From contig JAAONU010000014.1 in NCBI GenBank assembly GCA_012932295.1, positions 2,622,501 to 2,686,500 of the forward strand: 64,000 nt of DNA, read 5' to 3'. The stretch comes from Cyclina sinensis (lineage: Eukaryota; Mollusca; Bivalvia; Venerida; Veneridae). Shown in pieces: positions 59,301 through 64,000 of the stretch (its first letter is position 1; every line of letters begins with the position of its first letter). Made by a program: the position numbers and the translations under genes. The notes below the pieces were generated by a model. That model was not told the origin of the DNA. It saw only the letters and a program-made list of their open reading frames with translations, and searched no databases.

Positions 59301-62300
59301 TTGGTCCTCTTTAGGTTTGGGGGATCTAGAAAGAAAAGGAAAGGAACTGCAGACTTTGTGACGGAAGAACCTTTGTACTTTATTTGCCTAATAAGACACT
59401 GATTTGTGATGTTCGTGTTTTTGTAGCCTATGGCATTAATGTATAGAAGGGATGAAAAAAGCTAGCTGCTAGCTTGAAAAATATGCGACGTGTTTCTATG
59501 GCGAAATGATACACACGTTGTTTGTTATACAGACTATTTCCTGTTATATAAAACCGTAAATGTCAGCAATCTTTGACTTTGTACAATAAAAGCTCTTACC
59601 GGATTCCAGTGTCATGTTATTGTCATACACTCTAGACACAATGGAAAGGTTTCTCGGCGTCTTTTCATCCCTCATGTATTTTTTCTCTCTCCGACGCTTC
59701 AAATACACCCATGGCGGACTTCCCCTATAACATAAGAGAAGGCATGTATTGTAACACTGATTTTGGTATCACAAAATAAATGATGTTTTATTTTTTGAAA
59801 ATATTGAAATATATGGTCAACATCTTTATTATATTGTTTATTAAGCTGTGGGGTTGTTCACAAATCTAACTATCCTAGTTTAGCATAATGAGTAAATGTC
59901 ATACGTTTACATAAGTCACATCAGTAATTGTTTGTATGTAATGTTGTTATGTAGGTATCATGGATTTAGTTGAATCTTACTTTTTGTAGATCCAGAAACC
60001 AATGGCAACACCAAAAAGCCCAGCAACAGCGAGCAGACAGCCAATCACCAGGACCACTATACTGGCTGCGGATAACTTTGGATCTGGATATAAAACAGGT
60101 AGAATCTAATCAAATACTGTGCAACAATATGTAATGAAATAAAAAAAAAAACCTTTTGCACATCTTCGTTCAAAACAAAAACAAGACAACACATCTAAGA
60201 TAAACTGCAGAATTATTACAACGAATTAGAGTTGTGGTAGAATATTGAATTTTAATCACACTACATAAAAACCACAATGTCGCTAATGATTGGTCCAATT
60301 TACCACCTTCTAGAATGACAAATTTACCCCAAACCCTTAGTTATTTGAGAAAATACATAAACTGGCCAGGTCTATCAAAATTAGCACATACCTTTCGTCA
60401 CGCACTTTGGCCCCTTGTAGCCATCCATACATCCATTCGGACATACACCAGAGGTCTTGTCACAGGCTGCTCTATCTCTGCAGTAACCACACACCGAATC
60501 ACAGTTCTGACCATATGTACCGTCATAGCATTCTAAACATATGATAGAAAACATATCACATATTACACTGGCTTACTAAATCTTTATGTTTTAGAAAAAT
60601 AAAAAAAAAAACACCTAATGCATGACTTTTTCGTAGACTAACTAAATAGATTAAGAGAGGAGAGACTAAAAAGCAAAAGGAAAAACCAAATAAATGGAAA
60701 TGGAAAACGAGAAACTCAGTCAAAAGGAAAAAAAAGAAAAAACAAAAAGAATAAATGAATAATTCGAAAGAAAAATGAAATAGATCTCGGGCTCTGTTAC
60801 TTTATTCAGTCCTTGTTTGACACGTGATAAGCAAAATGCATTAAGTTTTACTTAGAACATATTTGTACAAAAGACAAAGGTTCTAGTGTATCTGTCGCTC
60901 AAAAGCCTATTTTGTCTACGTACCGGACTGACAGAACGGTGCCTGTAAACCGGGATTTAGACATCCCGACAGGCAAGCACCATTGGCTTTATCACAAACA
61001 TTCCCGCCTTCACATAAGTCTTCTGTGCACTCATGGCTACAGTTGTAACCATATCTACCATCCGGACAGTCTGAAATTGAAGAACAAGACCATTTGAATG
61101 ATGTCGTTTTTGTGTAGGATATTTAATTACTATATTTTCTGTAAAAGAAAACGTATGAAATATAACTGCTATTGTTATTTATCTTTAAATTCGTTTGAAA
61201 CCTTCTGTTTACGACAGGAAGTCACTTACAGAAAATAAGAAAAACAATTTTAAAAATGCAAAATTTCAGAAAAATATGTTATGTCTGGTCATATCAAAGT
61301 CTACCTCTGTTGCACATTGGTTCCGAGTCCATGATGTACACACCAGGATCACAACCATCTTCACATACTCCGGTGATCACGTGACATGTGTTATTGTCTC
61401 TACATTTACCGCAGGTCATAAGACAGTCTTGTCCATAACGGCCGTATGGGCATTCTGTAAATATTAAAGTTTTTACATATCATACTTTATTTCTTTTGAC
61501 AAAACTTTTTCATTTAAACTAAAGGGTTCAAAGAAAAAAATTACATTCGCTGAATGGGTTGTTTTGGTTACTTTTCAACGGCATTTCTGCAATGCTAGGC
61601 GATAAATTTGAATCACTTCGGTGAGTCTATTTATGGAATCTGCATCTATCCTAAATCAAAATTAGATCGAATACGATACAGGAAACGAAGATTTACATTT
61701 GATCAGTACAAGCAAACGATGTTAGCTGACAAACTTCTTATCTTTACTCATTCTGTTCATCATTTACCTTCTTTACATGTGGGTGGATCTTTTCCTATGA
61801 CACACCCACTGAGGCAATGACCATTGACTGGTTCACAGACGGCGTCAAAGTTACATGATCCACATGTCTCGTTACAGTTGTAACCGTAACTACCACCAGG
61901 ACATTCTGAAAAATTCAGACATACATGTATATTGAACAGCTTTCGCCACCTCTTCACATAACGTATTAAATCTTTATTCTATATGACTTCAGTGGGCTTC
62001 GACCAATTGACCAAATTAAAGAGTTCAATAGGAAACCTTTACTTTAATACCAGATTTTCATTTGTATATTTCATTATAGTATTGTTGTTCACCTGATAGA
62101 CTACGATATCAAATTTATTACAGGTTAAATTTATGATTTTCTCTATTCTTGGAATCAGCTTAAATGAATACCAAAGATATGTATATTTCAGCATTAGTTA
62201 AAATGTATAAACATACTAAGTGCACAATACTGATAATCAAAAATGACACGTTATCTATCCATACCTATTGTACAGTTTTCTGTGTAGAATCCGGCAGCAC

Positions 62301-62516
62301 AACCGTCGGTACATACACCTGTGTCTTTTTCACATGGTTCATCGTCGAGGCAGTTGCCACATAATTCAAGACATCCTAGTCCATATGTGCCGTTTAAGCA
62401 CTCTGTGGAACCAAAAACAAAAACATGTCATTAAATAAATTAATGTATACAGATATATTAGATAAGTAATAATTTTCAACATATCAAAGAACCTTCATCC
62501 GTTTTCAAGTATCAAA

Positions 62517-62589
<73 letters not shown>

Positions 62590-62927
62590 TGCAAATGAGC
62601 ACAATTGGCTTTTTGCTAAACAAAGATATCTGTAATGAATTAGATAACAAGTTATAAATAGATTTCTATTACGAGCAATCTTAATGTGTTAAAACGTTCG
62701 GTAAGTATATGAATTATAATTATGTACATGTCACTTACTATCCTAGAGTTGTTAAAATACTTTATCCGAAATATGGTACAGTAACTAACCAATGTCACAG
62801 CGGCCTCCCTGCCAGCCTGGTTGACAGATGTCAGGACACTCTCCCGTAAATATGTCACAGTGTTCGCCGTCAAAACATTCACCACATTCCGAGGAGCAGT
62901 TGTAACTGTAGGAGCCAGGAATACACT
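47377..62927 (-). CDS. EGF-repeat receptor-type tyrosine phosphatase, 5' end outside window
   Basis: Twenty-four exons with agreeing phases: 62790-62927, 62265-62402, 61768-61905, 61305-61454, 60924-61070, 60392-60532, 59981-60083, 59600-59724, 59180-59325, 58345-58432, 56771-56847, 56538-56574, 56129-56226, 55508-55627, 53624-53775, 53000-53135, 52518-52667, 52044-52167, 51564-51637, 50105-50233, 49434-49559, 48832-48992, 48454-48589 and 47377-47454 (total 2,912 bp, about 969 aa visible). The order is six EGF-like modules, one transmembrane helix, a basic juxtamembrane region, D1 phosphatase, a short linker, then D2. The inferred role is a plasma-membrane receptor dephosphorylating phosphotyrosine through D1, with D2 as a regulatory pseudodomain. 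Signal peptide and further EGF exons lie right of 64000. Vertebrate RPTPs normally carry Ig/fibronectin, MAM or carbonic-anhydrase ectodomains, so this architecture is lineage-restricted. The ligand is unknown. Confidence 0.93.
49652..49858. repeat. GAT/GGT trinucleotide-rich tract (right copy)
   Basis: Imperfect GAT/GGT triplet tract in the intron between exons 49434-49559 and 50105-50233. It is immediately followed by the single GGTAGCGGT (49861-49869), the empty transposon site. The His/Ile-rich (minus) and Met/Val-rich (plus) open frames here are artefacts of the triplets. Confidence 0.88.
50382..50455 (-). tRNA. tRNA-Ile (AAT)
   Basis: Identical in mature sequence by eye to 43375-43448; fully paired stems and anticodon AAT. 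It lies in an RPTP intron, on the same strand as that gene. Confidence 0.95.
51169..51250 (+). tRNA. tRNA-Leu (TAG)
   Basis: Identical by eye to 44152-44233, anticodon loop TTTAGGC. It lies in an RPTP intron on the strand opposite to the host gene. Confidence 0.95.
53552..53584. repeat. 33-bp near-perfect palindrome
   Basis: CAGAGACATAGATAAC, one central T, then its exact inverse complement. It lies 40 bp downstream (minus sense) of the donor of the RPTP exon 53624-53775. It could form a tight hairpin in the intron; the origin is unknown. Confidence 0.85.
53888..53961 (-). tRNA. tRNA-Ile (AAT)
   Basis: 74 nt, same mature sequence as the copies at 43375 and 50382, in the RPTP intron between exons 53624-53775 and 55508-55627. 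Outside the segmental duplication proper. Confidence 0.95.
54310..54391 (+). tRNA. tRNA-Leu (AAG)
   Basis: 82 nt, differing from the two tRNA-Leu(TAG) copies by a single base in the anticodon: the loop is TTAAGGC instead of TTTAGGC. The predicted product decodes CUU/CUC (as IAG) instead of CUA. It pairs with the tRNA-Ile at 53888 in the same divergent arrangement as the other pairs. Confidence 0.95.
54886..54975. repeat. G-rich interspersed-repeat-like patch
   Basis: A G/C-rich island with GGGGGGAGGGGG and CCCCCTTCCGTAGGGGGTTT (a short inverted pair) in an otherwise AT-rich RPTP intron. Its character suggests a transposon end; no boundaries could be defined. Confidence 0.4.
56960..57010 (+). 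repeat. G-run cluster, possible G-quadruplex
   Basis: Runs of 4-5 G (GGGGG, GGGG, GGGGG, GGGG) within about 50 bp of an RPTP intron on the plus strand. The spacing would permit an intramolecular quadruplex on the strand that is template for the RPTP transcript. Confidence 0.45.
58866..59092 (-). mobile_element. tRNA-derived SINE in an RPTP intron
   Basis: Read on the minus strand it starts with an A-box-like TGGTCTAGTGGT and a B-box-like GAGATCGATCCCCGC. A body with GGATGAGACTTTAAACCGAG and GCCCCATGTATCAGTGCTAT follows, ending near CCCCCATAACATAAAAT. The GACTTTAAACCGAGG phrase looks like the conserved central domain shared by some metazoan SINE superfamilies, but I cannot assign it. A CCAGTTAC-type duplication lies in its head. 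It is located between exons 58345-58432 and 59180-59325. Confidence 0.65.
59981..60083 (-). other. RPTP transmembrane exon
   Basis: Encodes about 23 hydrophobic residues (ASIVVLVIGCLLAVAGLFGV and on to FWIYK) followed at the next exon by the basic stop-transfer region LKRRREKKY. This fixes the topology as EGF modules outside and phosphatase domains inside. Confidence 0.92.
60392..62927 (-). other. Six MEGF-type EGF-like exons of the RPTP
   Basis: One module per exon (138, 138, 138, 150, 147 and 141 bp), every intron in phase 1, so exons can be lost or duplicated without a frameshift. The recurring pattern begins ECxxGxYGxNC, then CGxC, G.C, and ends CxxG...C. Examples are ECPGGSYGYNC and ECYDGTYGQNC. 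Modules 4 and 5 have slightly longer C-terminal loops. The pattern is closer to MEGF10/scavenger-type EGF modules than to calcium-binding EGF. Confidence 0.88.
62522..62587. repeat. (TA)n microsatellite
   Basis: About 33 uninterrupted TA dinucleotides in an RPTP intron. Confidence 0.95.
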
Positions 62928-63466
62928 CTGTGATAATAACACAATTAATACAACAACAGCAATACACTCTGTAATAATAATACAATTAATACAACAACAG
63001 GAATACACTCTGTAATAATAATACAATTAATACAACAACAGGAATACACTCTGTAATAATAATACAATTAATACAACAACAGGAATACACTCTGAGATAA
63101 TAACACAATTAATACAACAACAGGAATACACTCTGTGATAATAATACAATTAATACAACAACAGGAATACACTCTGAGATAATAATACAATTAATACAAC
63201 AACAGCAATACACTCTGTGATAATAATACAATTAATACAACAACAGGAATACACTCTGAGATAATAACACAATTAATACAACAACAGGAATACACTCTGA
63301 GATAATAACACAATTAATACAACAACAGCAATACACTCTGTAATAATAATACAATTAATACAACAACAGGAATACACTCTGAGATAATAACACAATTAAT
63401 ACAACAACAGGAATACACTCTGAGATAATAATACAATTAATACAACAACAGGAATACACTCTGAGA
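62919..63466 (-). repeat. 41-bp array of duplicated splice acceptors, ~13 copies
   Basis: The unit on the minus strand is TTATTAT-Y-ACAG/AGTGTATTCCTG followed by TTGTTGTATTAATTGTA. The first copy (62919-62959) contains the real 3' splice site and first 9-12 coding bases of the RPTP exon 62790-62927. The others repeat the same intron-exon junction upstream, with the AG kept in every copy (as ACAG or TCAG). Variation among units is limited to one or two positions, indicating recent expansion. Confidence 0.92.
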
Positions 63467-63645
63467 TATAGAGGATATTTGTTTGTTTTCGTGGAAGATG
63501 AGAATTTATTTCATCGAGTGAACACCATATGTGATATTTTCACGAGTTGCGCAGCCACGAGTGAAAATATAAACATATGGTGTTCACGAGATGAAATAAA
63601 TTCCCATCTTCCACTAAAAAACAAACAAATTTTCTTTTTATTTTA
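63467..63645. mobile_element. Palindromic MITE, ~180 bp
   Basis: Arms of about 75 bp (63475-63547 and 63555-63630) are inverse complements with few mismatches. Shared words are GTGGAAGATG-GAATTTATTTC and GTGAACACCATATG, and the loop is short. It begins ATATAGAGGATATTTGTTTG directly at the edge of the 41-bp array. It shares ATAGAGGATATTTG with the hairpin at 9482-9576. Non-coding; in an intron or upstream region of the RPTP gene. Confidence 0.8.
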
Positions 63646-64000
63646 TGCCAACACGTCAAAAAATGGGTATTTTATGACAGTTTTACTCAGGGCCTTCAAT
63701 AAATTCCCCATGGTGAGCCCCAAATCAGTTAATGCGTACTTTGGTCAAACCGTTACTCCGCACAAAAAAGTGCAGACAATCTCCAAAAAACATATGATAA
63801 CTTTACTTCTGCTGAAATAAACTGAATACACTTTCATCAAATAACATTTATTTTTCTTTACACAGTTTATCAATATTTATTGAAATTTAGCCATACATAC
63901 TTTAATTATAAAAGCGGATTAATACCGAGTAATATTCAATAAATTGGATTGAAAGTCGGCCATACTGGATATTGTCCATGTGAGTTATGTAAACAAATCA
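63646..64000. other. No feature seen (RPTP intron/upstream)
   Basis: AT-rich. No EGF-like exon or splice-site pair could be recognised up to the window edge, so the preceding RPTP exon lies outside. The open frame 63479-63820 is partly MITE palindrome. Confidence 0.5.

Noticed and set aside
62919..63466. CRISPR-like or coding repeat
   Set aside because: Contiguous 41-bp units derived from an intron-exon junction; no spacers and the unit length is not a multiple of three.

Overview
The window is nuclear DNA of an animal, most likely a bivalve mollusc. It is AT-rich, its genes have short exons with GT/AG introns, and it contains eukaryotic tRNA genes with internal A/B boxes. It also carries fossil mariner, LINE, SINE and MITE copies. 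The bivalve assignment is an inference from the repeat style and from a receptor phosphatase that joins MEGF-type EGF modules to tandem phosphatase domains.

Layout. 1-22.7 kb has no gene I can support. It holds LINE pieces (835-1060, 5689-6355), a dead mariner (10513-11315), a SINE (12027-12226), diverged ~145-bp repeats (15030-16045) and a 43-bp tandem array (18107-19165). 22.7-25.7 kb carries two single-exon genes in tandem (22757-23425, 24893-25645). Both encode small mucin-like type I membrane proteins and they share a related juxtamembrane/transmembrane block. 26.2-27.5 kb is diverged ~160-bp repeat. 29.6-32.4 kb is a complete five-exon AADAC/HSL-family serine-hydrolase gene on the minus strand; its nucleophile position is Asp instead of Ser.

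33.3-63 kb is dominated by a receptor-type protein tyrosine phosphatase (RPTP) gene on the minus strand. Twenty-four exons (47377-62927) encode six EGF-like modules, a transmembrane helix, an intact D1 and a D2 with a degenerate active site. The 5' end lies beyond the right edge. The 3' part of this gene (about 45.5-52.9 kb) was duplicated in tandem to the left (33.3-45.2 kb), and that copy is a decayed pseudogene. The duplications carried tRNA-Ile(minus)/tRNA-Leu(plus) pairs, so the introns hold an alternating array of intact and decayed tRNA genes.

The most striking object is a 5,526-bp foldback transposon (37324-42849) in an intron of the pseudogene copy. It has matching inverted ends and a 9-bp target duplication, and the paralogous intron preserves the empty site. 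Its long arms are arrays of 39-bp hairpin modules, its core is an array of ~105-bp repeats, and its right arm contains a ~420-bp, ~99% identical piece of the neighbouring RPTP gene. A second unusual structure is a 41-bp tandem array (62919-63466) in which each unit copies the splice acceptor of the first visible EGF exon.
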